Shown here piece by piece: positions 55,902 to 64,000 of a stretch of DNA of 64,000 nt; within the stretch, counting starts at the first letter, position 1; each line of letters starts with the position of its first letter. Where the stretch lies: positions 1 to 64,000 of the forward strand of contig NZ_BAJY01000005.1 of the NCBI RefSeq assembly GCF_000613945.1. Reading direction: 5' to 3'. A program made the translations under genes and the position numbers. The notes beneath the pieces were generated by a model. The model was not told the DNA's origin. It saw only the letters and a program-made list of their open reading frames with translations, and made no database searches. This stretch comes from Prevotella falsenii DSM 22864 = JCM 15124 (GTDB lineage Bacteria > Bacteroidota > Bacteroidia > Bacteroidales > Bacteroidaceae).

Positions 55902-57050
55902 ATGAAAACTTATTTGGTAACCGGTGCAGCCGGTTTCATCGGTGCAAACTACATTAAGTATCTGCTTCACAAGAAGTATGCGAACGAAGATATTAAGGTT
56001 ATCGTGCTTGACGCATTAACTTACGCCGGCAATCTCGGTACTATCAAAGACGACATCGACGACAAACGTTGTGTTTTCGTAAAGGGAGATATACGCGACA
56101 GAGAATTGATTGACAAGCTGTTTGCTGAAAACGACATCGACTATCTTGTGAATTTCGCAGCCGAAAGCCACGTAGACCGCTCGATAGAAGACCCACAACT
56201 ATTCTTGAATGTAAACATATTGGGTACTCAAAACCTTATGGACGCCGCTCGCCATGCATGGGTTACAGGCAAAGACGAGCAGGGTTATCCTACATGGAAG
56301 GATGGAAAACGTTACCATCAGGTATCTACCGACGAAGTTTATGGCTCGCTTGGAGCTGACGGATACTTCACTGAAGAAACTCCGCTATGCCCTCACAGCC
56401 CTTATTCGGCAAGTAAAACCAGTGCCGATATGTTTGTTATGGCATACCACGACACATATCACATGCCTGTCAGCATTACACGTTGCTCGAACAACTATGG
56501 ACCTTACCACTTCCCGGAGAAGTTAATTCCATTAATTATCAACAACATTCTTGCAGGCAAACCGCTTCCTGTATATGGCGAAGGCTTAAACGTTCGCGAC
56601 TGGTTGTACGTAGAAGACCACTGCAAAGCTATTGACATGGTGGTTCGTGAAGGTCGTGTAGGACAGGTTTACAACGTTGGTGGACACAACGAAATGAAGA
56701 ATATTGACATTGTAAAGCTCACTATCAAAACCATTCACGATATGATGGCTGAAGATAAAGCTCTTCGCAAGGTGCTGAAAAAGCAGGTCAAAGACTCTAA
56801 TGGCGACATTGACATCTCGTGGCTCAACAACGATTTGATTACACACGTGGCTGACCGGCTCGGTCATGACGCACGTTACGCCATCGACCCTACAAAGATT
56901 AAGAACGAATTGGGCTGGTTTCCTGAAACAATGTTTGCCGATGGCATCGTGAAAACAATAAAATGGAACTTGGAAAACCAATCTTGGATTGAAGAAGTAA
57001 CAAGCGGCGACTATCAGAAGTACTACGAAGAAATGTACGGAAACCGATAA
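55902..57050 (+). CDS. rfbB: dTDP-glucose 4,6-dehydratase
   Basis: 382 residues. Extended short-chain dehydrogenase that makes dTDP-4-keto-6-deoxyglucose. NAD-binding TGAAGFIGANYI (7-18), NFAAESHVDRSIEDP, the catalytic YSASKTSAD (Tyr-x-x-x-Lys) and the DEVYGSLG loop. It is about 25 residues longer than typical RmlB because of an insert near 95-115 (AWVTGKDEQGYPTWKDGKRY), which is common in Bacteroidota. It starts the sugar-nucleotide block; a hairpin separates it from the next gene. Confidence 0.95.
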   Translation: MKTYLVTGAAGFIGANYIKYLLHKKYANEDIKVIVLDALTYAGNLGTIKDDIDDKRCVFVKGDIRDRELIDKLFAENDIDYLVNFAAESHVDRSIEDPQLFLNVNILGTQNLMDAARHAWVTGKDEQGYPTWKDGKRYHQVSTDEVYGSLGADGYFTEETPLCPHSPYSASKTSADMFVMAYHDTYHMPVSITRCSNNYGPYHFPEKLIPLIINNILAGKPLPVYGEGLNVRDWLYVEDHCKAIDMVVREGRVGQVYNVGGHNEMKNIDIVKLTIKTIHDMMAEDKALRKVLKKQVKDSNGDIDISWLNNDLITHVADRLGHDARYAIDPTKIKNELGWFPETMFADGIVKTIKWNLENQSWIEEVTSGDYQKYYEEMYGNR

Positions 57051-57052
57051 AT

Positions 57053-57096
57053 AAAACTTTCCCCCTGCCCTTTCAAACAGGTCAGGGAAAGTTTTC
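57053..57096 (+). terminator. Intercistronic hairpin between rfbB and the ketoisomerase gene
   Basis: AAAACTTTCCC / GGGAAAGTTTT perfect 11-bp stem with a loop of about 21 nt, only 2 bp after the rfbB stop. The T run is short (TTTT then CC), so it may attenuate rather than fully stop transcription. Confidence 0.6.
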
Positions 57097-57108
57097 CAAC
57101 TCACAAAT

Positions 57109-57519
57109 ATGGCAAAAATAGGGAAGATAATAGAACTGCCTAAACGATTAGACCACCGTGGCAACCTTACCGTAGCAGAGGAAATGAAAGATGTTCCTTT
57201 CAATATCTCGCGCGTTTATTGGGTTTACGATGTACCGGGGGGCGAAAATCGTGGCGGACACTCGCACAAGCACTGTCGCGAATTTATTGTTGCGGCAAAC
57301 GGTTCTTTCACTGTTACACTCGATAACGGCACAGAAAAAGAGTCGTTCTTGCTCAATCACCCCTATCAAGGTCTGCTTGTAAACACAGACACGTGGCGAA
57401 CACTCGAAGATTTCTCCTCCGGTGCAGTCTGTTTGGTGCTTGCCGAAGACCCGTTTGACGAAGACGACTACATCAGAGAGTACGATGAGTATTTAAAAAT
57501 CATCGGTAAAACAAGATAA
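57109..57519 (+). CDS. FdtA/QdtA-type dTDP-4-keto-6-deoxyglucose ketoisomerase (cupin)
   Basis: 136 residues. Cupin of the sugar 3,4-ketoisomerase family. RGNLTVAEEMKDVPFNISRV, YWVYDVPGGENRGGHSHKHC and RTLEDFSSGAVCLVLAED are diagnostic; the paired His in GGHSHKHCREFI are in the active site. It converts the RfbB product to the 3-keto isomer that the downstream aminotransferase uses. It cannot be told from sequence alone whether it yields the galacto (Fuc3N) or gluco (Qui3N) series. Confidence 0.88.
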   Translation: MAKIGKIIELPKRLDHRGNLTVAEEMKDVPFNISRVYWVYDVPGGENRGGHSHKHCREFIVAANGSFTVTLDNGTEKESFLLNHPYQGLLVNTDTWRTLEDFSSGAVCLVLAEDPFDEDDYIREYDEYLKIIGKTR

Positions 57520-57611
57520 AAACTATATGGGAAATAGGTTCGGGACGAAAGTTGATACGTGGCTTTCAAAGCATAAATCCTGAAATTTCGTATATCAAAT
57601 AATACCATTAT

Positions 57612-58556
57612 ATGATTGAAATTAAACAATACAACCTTGATGATGCAGCGAAATGGAACGAATTGGTAACCATTTCCAAGCAAGGCACGTTTCTTTTCAA
57701 TCGCAACTATATGGACTATCATGCCGATAGGTTCACCGACTGTTCGTTTGTCGTAATGGAAAAAGGGCGCATTTCTGCCGTATTACCTGCCAATCGAAAA
57801 GACAATACTTTATATTCGCATCAGGGACTTACCTATGGCGGATTGCTCACTACGGAGAGAATGACAGCTGAAAAGGTATGTAACATCTTTTCGGAGCTGA
57901 ATATTTTGCTCAAGGAAATGGGCATAAAACAAGTTGTTTACAAAGCTATTCCGTGGATTTACCACCGCATTCCGGCCGAAGAAGACCTCTATGCACTTAC
58001 TAAAGTGTGCTATGCACAACTTATCAGCCGTGATATTTCGTCGTCGTTCAGCCTCCACGACGTACGAAAGTTTACCGAAAGCCGCAGAAGTGGCATTCGG
58101 AAAGCCATCAAAAACAACATTCTCGTAGGTGAGAGTAAAGATTTAGCATCATTTTGGAATATCCTCAACAACAATTTAACTGCCAAATACGATGCTCGCC
58201 CCGTACATTCTTTAACTGAATTGCAGCTTTTAATGAGTCGTTTTCCGAAAGAAATAAAACTCTATATGGCTACAACAACCGACGGAGAACCGCTTGGCGG
58301 CACGCTCATTTACGAGACACCAAACGTTGTTCATACACAATACATCTCGGCATCGCCCGACGGAAAGGCGATGGGGGCATTAGACTTGTTGTTCGACTAT
58401 ATAATAAATAAGGTGTATAAAGGCAGAAACGGTTATTTCGATTTTGGCAAAAGCACCGAGAAAAACGGTACCATTCTTAATCAACAACTAATCCATCAAA
58501 AGGAAGGATTTGGCGGACGAGGCGTTTGTTACGACACTTACGAATGGAAAATATAA
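57612..58556 (+). CDS. FemAB/GNAT-like acyltransferase in the sugar cluster
   Basis: 314 residues. N-terminal part [20 protein letters not shown] and [17 protein letters not shown]-terminal [20 protein letters not shown] and [20 protein letters not shown], the pattern of the BioF2-like/FemAB acetyltransferase superfamily. No signal peptide. Located between the ketoisomerase and the aminotransferase, it probably N-acylates the 3-amino sugar. The FdtC-type hexapeptide acetyltransferase usual in Fuc3NAc clusters is absent, so this could replace it. Its last codons overlap the extended frame of the next gene. Confidence 0.72.
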   Translation: MIEIKQYNLDDAAKWNELVTISKQGTFLFNRNYMDYHADRFTDCSFVVMEKGRISAVLPANRKDNTLYSHQGLTYGGLLTTERMTAEKVCNIFSELNILLKEMGIKQVVYKAIPWIYHRIPAEEDLYALTKVCYAQLISRDISSSFSLHDVRKFTESRRSGIRKAIKNNILVGESKDLASFWNILNNNLTAKYDARPVHSLTELQLLMSRFPKEIKLYMATTTDGEPLGGTLIYETPNVVHTQYISASPDGKAMGALDLLFDYIINKVYKGRNGYFDFGKSTEKNGTILNQQLIHQKEGFGGRGVCYDTYEWKI

Positions 58557-58561
58557 ATCTT

Positions 58562-59659
58562 ATGATAGAATATTTATCACTCAAACGCATCACAGCAATG
58601 CACGGAGACGAAATAAACAAGGCGATTTCGGACGTCGTGGCATCGGGTTGGTATCTTAACGGCAGTACCGTTCTGTGTCTTGAAGAGCGTTATCGCACCT
58701 ACATCGGTACACAACACTGCGTTAGTTGTGGCAACGGACTCGATGCATTGCACCTTATTTTGCGTGCCTATAAAGAACTCGGACAGCTCCACGATGGCGA
58801 TGAAATAATCGTACCGGCCAACACTTACATTGCCACCATATTGGCTATAACCGAAAACAACCTTACCCCGGTACTCGTAGAACCCGATATTACAACGTTG
58901 GAAATAGACGACAGCCGCATTGAAGCTGCCCTTACGTCTCGCACACGTGCCATCATGCTTGTGCATCTATATGGGCGTTGTGCTTATACCGAAAGAATAA
59001 GCAACATTTGTAAGCAACATAAAATCAAGCTAATAGAAGATAATGCGCAGGCACATGGCTGTACTTACAACGGCAAACTTACAGGAAGTCTCGGCGATGC
59101 TGCTGCCCACAGTTTCTATCCGGGCAAAAACCTTGGCGCATTGGGCGATGCCGGTGCTGTAACCACGAATGATTTGGAACTCGCCGAAACCGTTCGAACA
59201 CTTGGCAACTATGGCTCAAGCCATAAATACGTATTTGACTACCAAGGCAAAAACAGTCGTATGGACGAAATTCAAGCTGCCGTGCTCAACGTAAAATTAC
59301 AGTATCTTGATGAAGAAAATGCACGCAGAAAAGAAATTGCCCATTATTTTGAACAGCATATAAAGAACAACCGCATCAGCATTCCTACAGTTTTAAACCG
59401 TGATAACGTTTACCACATTTTCCCTATACTCTGCGCCGAACGCGACAGACTGCAAGATTTTCTAAAGGAAAACGGTGTGCAGACAATGATACACTACCCC
59501 ATTCCACCCCATAAGCAAAAAGCATACAAGGAATGGAATGCTCTTTCATTTCCAATAACAGAACATATCCATCGGGAAGAGCTTTCCATTCCTTGCAATC
59601 AAACAATGTCGTTAAGCGATGCCGAGCAAATCGTTACGTTGCTGAACAACTTCCACTAA
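58562..59659 (+). CDS. DegT/DnrJ/EryC1/StrS aminotransferase (FdtB/QdtB-like)
   Basis: 365 residues from ATG 58562 ([20 protein letters not shown]). PLP-dependent sugar aminotransferase: [60 protein letters not shown] and the lysine that binds PLP in [17 protein letters not shown]. It transfers an amino group to the 3-keto position of a dTDP-6-deoxysugar. It starts 5 bp after the acyltransferase stop. With rfbB and the ketoisomerase it forms a Fuc3NAc/Qui3NAc-type pathway for a surface glycan. Confidence 0.92.
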   Translation: MIEYLSLKRITAMHGDEINKAISDVVASGWYLNGSTVLCLEERYRTYIGTQHCVSCGNGLDALHLILRAYKELGQLHDGDEIIVPANTYIATILAITENNLTPVLVEPDITTLEIDDSRIEAALTSRTRAIMLVHLYGRCAYTERISNICKQHKIKLIEDNAQAHGCTYNGKLTGSLGDAAAHSFYPGKNLGALGDAGAVTTNDLELAETVRTLGNYGSSHKYVFDYQGKNSRMDEIQAAVLNVKLQYLDEENARRKEIAHYFEQHIKNNRISIPTVLNRDNVYHIFPILCAERDRLQDFLKENGVQTMIHYPIPPHKQKAYKEWNALSFPITEHIHREELSIPCNQTMSLSDAEQIVTLLNNFH

Positions 59660-59747
59660 TCTGAAAATATTATCCATCATCAGTACACACTAAAAGCAGA
59701 AAAGTTACCAATTTACTATTTTAGAAAAGTGCTGAAAGTGCATTGGC

Positions 59748-59941
59748 TTTGTAAAGATAATTCTGAAGAAAAATGATAGTTTCGTTTTGGCATTGCGAAA
59801 GCGTAGGTTTTGCAATGTAAAACCTACGCTTTTACCGTGCAAAACCTACGGTTTTGGAACGCAAAACAATAGGTTTTGCAACACACTGGTATATAAGAAG
59901 TTACACAACAGCTACGTTTGTGAAAAATGTTTACGCTTTTT
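59748..59941 (-). repeat. 22-bp modular array I, reverse orientation
   Basis: Plus-strand module starts 59795, 59817, 59839 and 59861. Read on the minus strand the cores are CCTATTG, CCGTAGG, GCGTAGG and CCTACGC (end TTTCGC), the same order as array J. It lies between the convergent aminotransferase and lutC genes and ends 2 bp from the lutC stop, so it is in the lutC 3' UTR. Confidence 0.9.
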
Positions 59942-59943
59942 GT

Positions 59944-60519
59944 TTAGTCGATAAGTACCACCGTAACACCACGGGCAGCCTGCGCACCCATTACCAAAGC
60001 CTGCTCAATGTCAGCCGTTTTGCTTGGTCCTGAAATAAAAACACCGTAACCGTACTCGTTCATTTCTATACGCTTATAGGCTTCGTGCATATTGTTTACG
60101 ATGTTTTTCTTATCGAGCAAGATAACCAACTCCTCAGAAATAAAACATACGGCACGCTCTTTCATTGTCTGCGGAACCCATATACAACCGTTTTCTGCAA
60201 CTCCTATTTCACCTTGAATAATACCAACATCGGTTCCATTCAGGTCGGCTGCAGTTGCCACAGTATCGGGATTTAAGTCTGCCTGAATGCCTTTTACATT
60301 CGATGCGAATACTTTTGCATCGGGATAAGCCTTGCGGATTACGGCATTTAAGTCGTCGGTCGTCTTAACTTCTATAATCTTTCCGCCAACGGTCTTGGAC
60401 ATTTCGGCGAACTGTTTTATAATATCTTCGTAGACAATGCCTTTTACCGGTTCGGCCGGCATATCAAATTGTCGTGTAACACCACCACGCAACTTGTCGA
60501 ATAATTGTTCTTTCTTCAT
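59944..60519 (-). CDS. lutC: Lactate utilization protein LutC (LUD domain)
   Basis: 191 residues. LUD domain protein, third subunit of the L-lactate-oxidising LutABC complex. The conserved C-terminal AVCFISEELVILLDKKNIVN, GPSKTADIEQALVMGAQAAR and GVTVVLID are clear. It starts 51 bp after the lutB stop. It acts with LutA and LutB at the membrane to pass electrons from lactate to the respiratory chain, a role fixed by the family and the operon. Confidence 0.9.
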   Translation of the reverse strand: MKKEQLFDKLRGGVTRQFDMPAEPVKGIVYEDIIKQFAEMSKTVGGKIIEVKTTDDLNAVIRKAYPDAKVFASNVKGIQADLNPDTVATAADLNGTDVGIIQGEIGVAENGCIWVPQTMKERAVCFISEELVILLDKKNIVNNMHEAYKRIEMNEYGYGVFISGPSKTADIEQALVMGAQAARGVTVVLID

Positions 60520-60570
60520 TATAGTTCTTTTTTATGAAGATGCAAGACTTTCCTCTTGCATCTTTTATAA

Positions 60571-61965
60571 CTATTTTTTCTTTTCCTCTTCTTCCATTTC
60601 TTCTATCATCTGGCGATAAACCCTGTGGAATGGTTTCTTAGGAAATCGTGGCATATCGTGCCCTTCGCTCCATGGATTCAGCTTGATGTCAAGCATCTTT
60701 TTCGGTACATAATTCGCTAAATAAGCATATTTCGTTGCAGTGTCGTAAATTGTATAGCTGCCATACAACTTAGTCATTGCCATTGCCATATACTTCTTTT
60801 GCTTGTTTTCCGTACCAAACTTCTCAAGCTCTTGACGCCAAGAATAAATCTGACTGCCCGGAGTTACTTTTGTCGGACAAACATGGTCGCAGCTTAAACA
60901 GAGCGAACAAGCCGAAACATTTCCGCTGTGTTGCTTAGGATTATGCAACATTCCGAGGTTCACCCCAATAGGACCGGGAATGAAATAACTGTACGAGTAG
61001 CCCATAGAACGACGATAAACAGGACACGTGTTCATGCACGCACCGCATCGAATACATTTTGCTGTCTTCCAGTGGAGTGGGTTTGCGATTATGTCGCTTC
61101 TACCGTTATCTACCAGAATAACGTGCATTTCGCCATCAGGACGAGCCTTGCGGAAATGAGAAGTAAAGCTTGTGGTAGGCTGCCCCGTTCCGCAACGGCA
61201 TAATAAGCGTTGAAAAACAGCCAAAGAATCGTAATTCGGAATTACTTTATCAATGCCCATAGATACAATATGCAATTTAGGAACAGCCGTACACATATCC
61301 GCATTGCCCTCATTAGTGCAAACTACGCAGTCGCCCGTTGCAGCAACACCGAAATTACACCCCGTCATTCCTGCCTCGGCTTCTATAAACTCTTCGCGCA
61401 AACTGTAACGTGCGCATTGTGTAAGATAGGTTGGGTCATGGTTGCCAATATCTTTTGATATTCCTTTTTCTTCAAACATATCGCCCACTTCGTCGCGTGT
61501 AATATGGGCAGCAGGTACTACAATATGCGACGGTCTTAAGTTCATCAACTGCAAAATACGTTCGCCTAAGTCGGTTTCCACGACGTCTATACCTTTTTTA
61601 ATAAGGTAATCGTTCATCTCGCATTCTTCGGTGAGCATCGATTTGGACTTTACCAACTTCTTTACCTTATGGTTTTCCAAAATGCCGTATGCAATTTCGT
61701 TAAACTCTTGCGCATCTTTTGCCCAATGAACAATAACGCCGTTGCTTTCCAATTGGTTTGCAAACTCCTCCAAATAATCAGCCAAATGGGTCAGTGTATG
61801 CTCTTTTATTTGGCTTGCATGTTCTCTTAAATCTTCCCATTCGGGGAGCATTGCAGCCTGAATATCACGTTTTTCCCTAATTCCCCAAAATGTTTGGTCG
61901 TGGCGAGTTACTCTGTCGGGATTTGATAGAAATGCTGCTGCCTTCTTTGAATGACTCGTTGCCAT
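60571..61965 (-). CDS. lutB: Lactate utilization iron-sulfur protein LutB
   Basis: 464 residues. N-terminal LUD domain (about 70-290: VVCTNEGNADMCTAVPKLHI) followed by two 4Fe-4S clusters (CIRCGACMNTCPVY and CSLCLSCDHVCPTK, about 305-365) and a C-terminal helical part. This order is diagnostic of LutB/YkgF. It starts 19 bp after lutA. Confidence 0.95.
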   Translation of the reverse strand: MATSHSKKAAAFLSNPDRVTRHDQTFWGIREKRDIQAAMLPEWEDLREHASQIKEHTLTHLADYLEEFANQLESNGVIVHWAKDAQEFNEIAYGILENHKVKKLVKSKSMLTEECEMNDYLIKKGIDVVETDLGERILQLMNLRPSHIVVPAAHITRDEVGDMFEEKGISKDIGNHDPTYLTQCARYSLREEFIEAEAGMTGCNFGVAATGDCVVCTNEGNADMCTAVPKLHIVSMGIDKVIPNYDSLAVFQRLLCRCGTGQPTTSFTSHFRKARPDGEMHVILVDNGRSDIIANPLHWKTAKCIRCGACMNTCPVYRRSMGYSYSYFIPGPIGVNLGMLHNPKQHSGNVSACSLCLSCDHVCPTKVTPGSQIYSWRQELEKFGTENKQKKYMAMAMTKLYGSYTIYDTATKYAYLANYVPKKMLDIKLNPWSEGHDMPRFPKKPFHRVYRQMIEEMEEEEKKK

Positions 61966-61984
61966 GCTTTTTCCTCCTTATAAA

Positions 61985-62716
61985 CTAAATGCCGGCAGCT
62001 AAAATTTCAGCCACATGCTTAAATTGAACATTATATTTCTTTTTGCTTGCCACTCCCTGCATGTGCATTAAGCACGAAGAATCGGGTCCCGTGATAAACT
62101 CTGCACCTGTTTCCATGTGTCGTTTTACTTTATCATCACCCATTCGACTGCTTACAGCAGGCTCTTCAATGGCAAACATTCCACCAAAGCCGCAACATTC
62201 ATCGGGACGTTCCGGTTCTTTTACTGTAATGCCTTCCTTTAGCTTCAACAAATCTATAATCTTATTAAATCGCGGAATATGCTCTTCAGTGGGCGAACTC
62301 AATTGCAACTCACGCACACCGTGGCACGAATTATGCACCGAAACAACATGCTCAAACTTCCCCGGTAGCTCTTTTACTTTTAAGACATCGTGTAAGAACT
62401 GCACCAGCTCCATTGTTTTTTCAGGCGTTGAACATTTGTGTTTATGAAGTTGCGGGTGGTTCTTCTGCACAAAAGCAGCACACGAAACGCTTGGCGTTAC
62501 CACATAATCGTAATCTCTGAAAACATCTTCAAACTTCTCAACCAACTTCCCCGACATGCGTTGAAAACCTCCATTTGCCATTGGTTGCCCACAACACGTT
62601 TGACGTTCAGGATATTCTACATCAAGTTTTAATTTACGTAGAAGTTTGTAAGTTGCCAAACCGACCTCCGGATACAATGCATCAACATAACATGGAATAA
62701 ATAATCCTATCCTCAT
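61985..62716 (-). CDS. lutA: Lactate utilization protein LutA (CCG-motif Fe-S protein)
   Basis: 243 residues. Two CCG (cysteine-rich) domains: CCGQPMANGGFQRM near 42 and CCGFGGMFAIEEPAV near 173, with NSCHGVREL between. YkgE/LutA type. A TACTTTTG box at 62751-62758 lies about 35 bp upstream, so it starts the lutABC transcript. Regulation by a LutR-type repressor is known in Bacillus, but none is seen here. Confidence 0.93.
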   Translation of the reverse strand: MRIGLFIPCYVDALYPEVGLATYKLLRKLKLDVEYPERQTCCGQPMANGGFQRMSGKLVEKFEDVFRDYDYVVTPSVSCAAFVQKNHPQLHKHKCSTPEKTMELVQFLHDVLKVKELPGKFEHVVSVHNSCHGVRELQLSSPTEEHIPRFNKIIDLLKLKEGITVKEPERPDECCGFGGMFAIEEPAVSSRMGDDKVKRHMETGAEFITGPDSSCLMHMQGVASKKKYNVQFKHVAEILAAGI

Positions 62717-62750
62717 ATAAATAGTTATAATCTTGTTAGCTTTTATTTCA

Positions 62751-62758
62751 CAAAAGTA
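62751..62758 (-). promoter_or_regulatory. -7 box of the lutABC operon
   Basis: TACTTTTG (TAnnTTTG consensus) on the minus strand, 34 bp before the lutA start. No exact TTG at the -33 spacing. The 841-bp gap beyond it is mostly the MITE at 62919. Confidence 0.6.
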
Positions 62759-62918
62759 AAAATAAAATGTCAGAATAAAGAAAAATATCGATACAAAATA
62801 CGAAACTATTCATTTATTTTACAAATAAACTTACAAACATTGTACTATTTTACGGTAATAGCCGTCTCCGACATCAGCTTTTACAAATCTGCCATACAAT
62901 TTTCATTATATTTTTATA

Positions 62919-63460
62919 ACGTGAGTTCGGCGTAAAAAAGCAGATTAGGCAAGCTGTATCACAGGTGTATCTTAAGCAAATTCGCTGATGAAACAATGAG
63001 AAACTTTTTGTTCAATATTGTAAAGATAATTCTCTTAAAAAACGATAATTGCGCTTTGGCATTGCGAAAGCGTAGGTTTTGCAGTGTAAAACCTACGCTT
63101 TTACCGTGCAAAACCTACGGTTTTGGAACGCAAAACAATAGGTTTTGTAATGCGCTGATAAATAAATAGTTACGCAATAGTTGCACTTGCGAAAAATATT
63201 TACATATTTATCGCCCTTTTTCGTTCTTTTCTCGGTCCTCGAAAAGTGCGTTTTCTCGCCATGGCTATGCTTAAATAAATTTGGCATTGCCCATTTGGCG
63301 GAACGAAAACGTTCATGAATAACATGAGTTCGGTGTGAGAATTTAAGGACGAAGATACTTTATCTTCTTTTTGATTATAAGCACATTAAATTATAATCAA
63401 TTCGTTCTTTAAATACCTTATATATAATATATTGGCGTAATTCTTACTGCGAACGCACGT
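62919..63460 (+). mobile_element. IS982-type MITE of 542 bp carrying modular array J
   Basis: Ends ACGTGAGTTCGGCG and CGAACGCACGT. The flanks TTTTATA (62912-62918) and TTTTATA (63461-63467) are an exact 7-bp target duplication. The internal order matches the MITE at 50280-50845 in inverted orientation, including the 138-bp sub-element (63312-63460). No transposase gene. It separates lutA from rfbC. Outside it, 62760-62911 and 63468-63520 show nothing else. Confidence 0.9.
63017..63215 (-). repeat. 22-bp modular array J, reverse orientation
   Basis: Plus-strand module starts 63064, 63086, 63108 and 63130. Minus-strand cores CCTATTG, CCGTAGG, GCGTAGG, CCTACGC, identical in order to array I. 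It lies inside the 542-bp MITE. Confidence 0.9.
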
Positions 63461-63557
63461 TTTTATAGATTAAAAAACTTAATAAAGAGGTTTTTTACTT
63501 CAGCAATTCAATATCTTTTCGTATCTTTGCAATGCAAAATACTATTATAAATAATAA

Positions 63558-64000
63558 ATGGAATACAAGAAAACCAATATCGATGGTGTTTGGATAATGG
63601 AGCCAAAAGTGTTTAACGACATTCGCGGCTACTTCTATGAAGTATGGAAACAAGCTGATTTCGACGAGCATATAGGGCAGCATATAGAATTTATTCAAGA
63701 CAACGAGTCAAAGTCAAGCTATGGCGTACTGCGCGGACTTCATTACCAAAAAGGTGAGTTTTCGCAAGCAAAATTGGTGCGTGTGCTGAAAGGAAAAGTG
63801 CTTGACGTAGCTGTAGACCTACGAAAAAATTCGCCGACATTAGGCAAATATGTTATGGTAGAGCTGTCGGAGGAGAACAAACGTCAGTTTTTTATTCCTC
63901 GTGGCTTTGCACATGGTTTCTTGGTACTATCGGACGAAGCTATCTTCACATATAAAGTAGACAACATTTATGCACCGCAGAGCGAAGCAAGCCTGCGTTG
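63558..64000 (+). CDS. rfbC: dTDP-4-dehydrorhamnose 3,5-epimerase, cut by the window edge
   Basis: The first 147 codons of RmlC: MEYKKTNIDGVWIMEPKVFN, then RGYFYEVWKQADFDEHIGQ, the catalytic-region YGVLRGLHYQKG (His base) and FIPRGFAHGFLVLSDEAIF. The usual length is about 185 residues, so about 40 are missing. A TATCTTTG box lies about 25 bp upstream, just beyond the MITE. It makes dTDP-4-keto-rhamnose from the RfbB product and suggests more rml/rfb genes beyond the window. Confidence 0.93.
   Translation, partial: MEYKKTNIDGVWIMEPKVFNDIRGYFYEVWKQADFDEHIGQHIEFIQDNESKSSYGVLRGLHYQKGEFSQAKLVRVLKGKVLDVAVDLRKNSPTLGKYVMVELSEENKRQFFIPRGFAHGFLVLSDEAIFTYKVDNIYAPQSEASLR

Noticed and set aside
59660..62716. 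lutABC and the dTDP-sugar cluster as one functional unit
   Set aside because: They are convergent, separated by array I, and have unrelated functions. Adjacency appears incidental.

Overview
The window reads as a chromosomal segment of a Bacteroidota bacterium of the Prevotella type, most likely an oral species of the Prevotella intermedia group. The evidence for the phylum is direct: promoters of the form TTG-N20-TAnnTTTG, very few Shine-Dalgarno sites, a BspA-like surface protein, a TonB-dependent receptor, an extended ribosomal protein S16 and DUF3256/DUF5020-type proteins. The species is an inference. No rRNA, tRNA, CRISPR array or prophage was seen.

Layout. 1-6.4 kb: groES-groEL, then recJ-recQ. 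6.4-13.3 kb: secreted C1-family peptidase, aminopeptidase P, patatin-like lipase, trmD, an HxlR regulator divergent from a flavin-type oxidase, and a DUF5020 protein. 13.9-19.8 kb: a BspA-like leucine-rich-repeat protein with a long mRNA leader, then an ECF sigma factor, a membrane protein, a periplasmic protein and a family-10-like glycosyl hydrolase on one strand. 20.4-27 kb: sugar MFS transporter, grpE-dnaJ-folC, ABC-F ATPase. 27.2-30.1 kb is an accessory patch: an AT-rich MBL-fold hydrolase between two HU-like genes (one 5'-truncated), a hairpin cluster and a chimeric IS982 remnant. 30.2-36.9 kb: nucleoside phosphorylase, mnmE, a methyltransferase, a truncated VOC gene and a secreted transglutaminase-like protein. 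37-50 kb: decayed IS982, rpsP, zinc-ribbon protein, GH25 lysozyme, TonB receptor, rsmE, bifunctional-nuclease-like gene, nucleoside transporter. 51-64 kb: DUF3256, small secreted proteins, MATE pump, a dTDP-amino-deoxysugar cluster (rfbB, ketoisomerase, acyltransferase, aminotransferase), lutABC for lactate oxidation, and the start of rfbC.

The main unexplained signal is in the gaps. Ten intergenic arrays use a strict 22-bp unit: a 17-bp AAAA-(7-bp core)-TTTTGC module plus a 5-bp spacer. The cores come from a small interchangeable set. In most complete copies the last core is the reverse complement of an earlier one, so the arrays fold. Two arrays lie inside elements of about 550 bp that have IS982-type terminal inverted repeats and 7-bp target duplications. 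That identifies them as IS982-mobilised MITEs. A second family of about 200-bp fold-back elements sits against stop codons; one copy supplies the last codons and stop of folC.

Five conserved genes (recJ, dnaJ, mnmE, the bifunctional-nuclease gene and the DUF3256 gene) are each broken by a one- or two-base indel, mostly in or near short homopolymers. This fits sequencing or assembly error better than gene decay. Their coordinates are given as whole genes with the break marked. groES and grpE share a TTGGCACG-N4-T(T/C)GTA motif and lack the usual promoter, which suggests a common, possibly sigma-54-like, control of the two chaperone operons.
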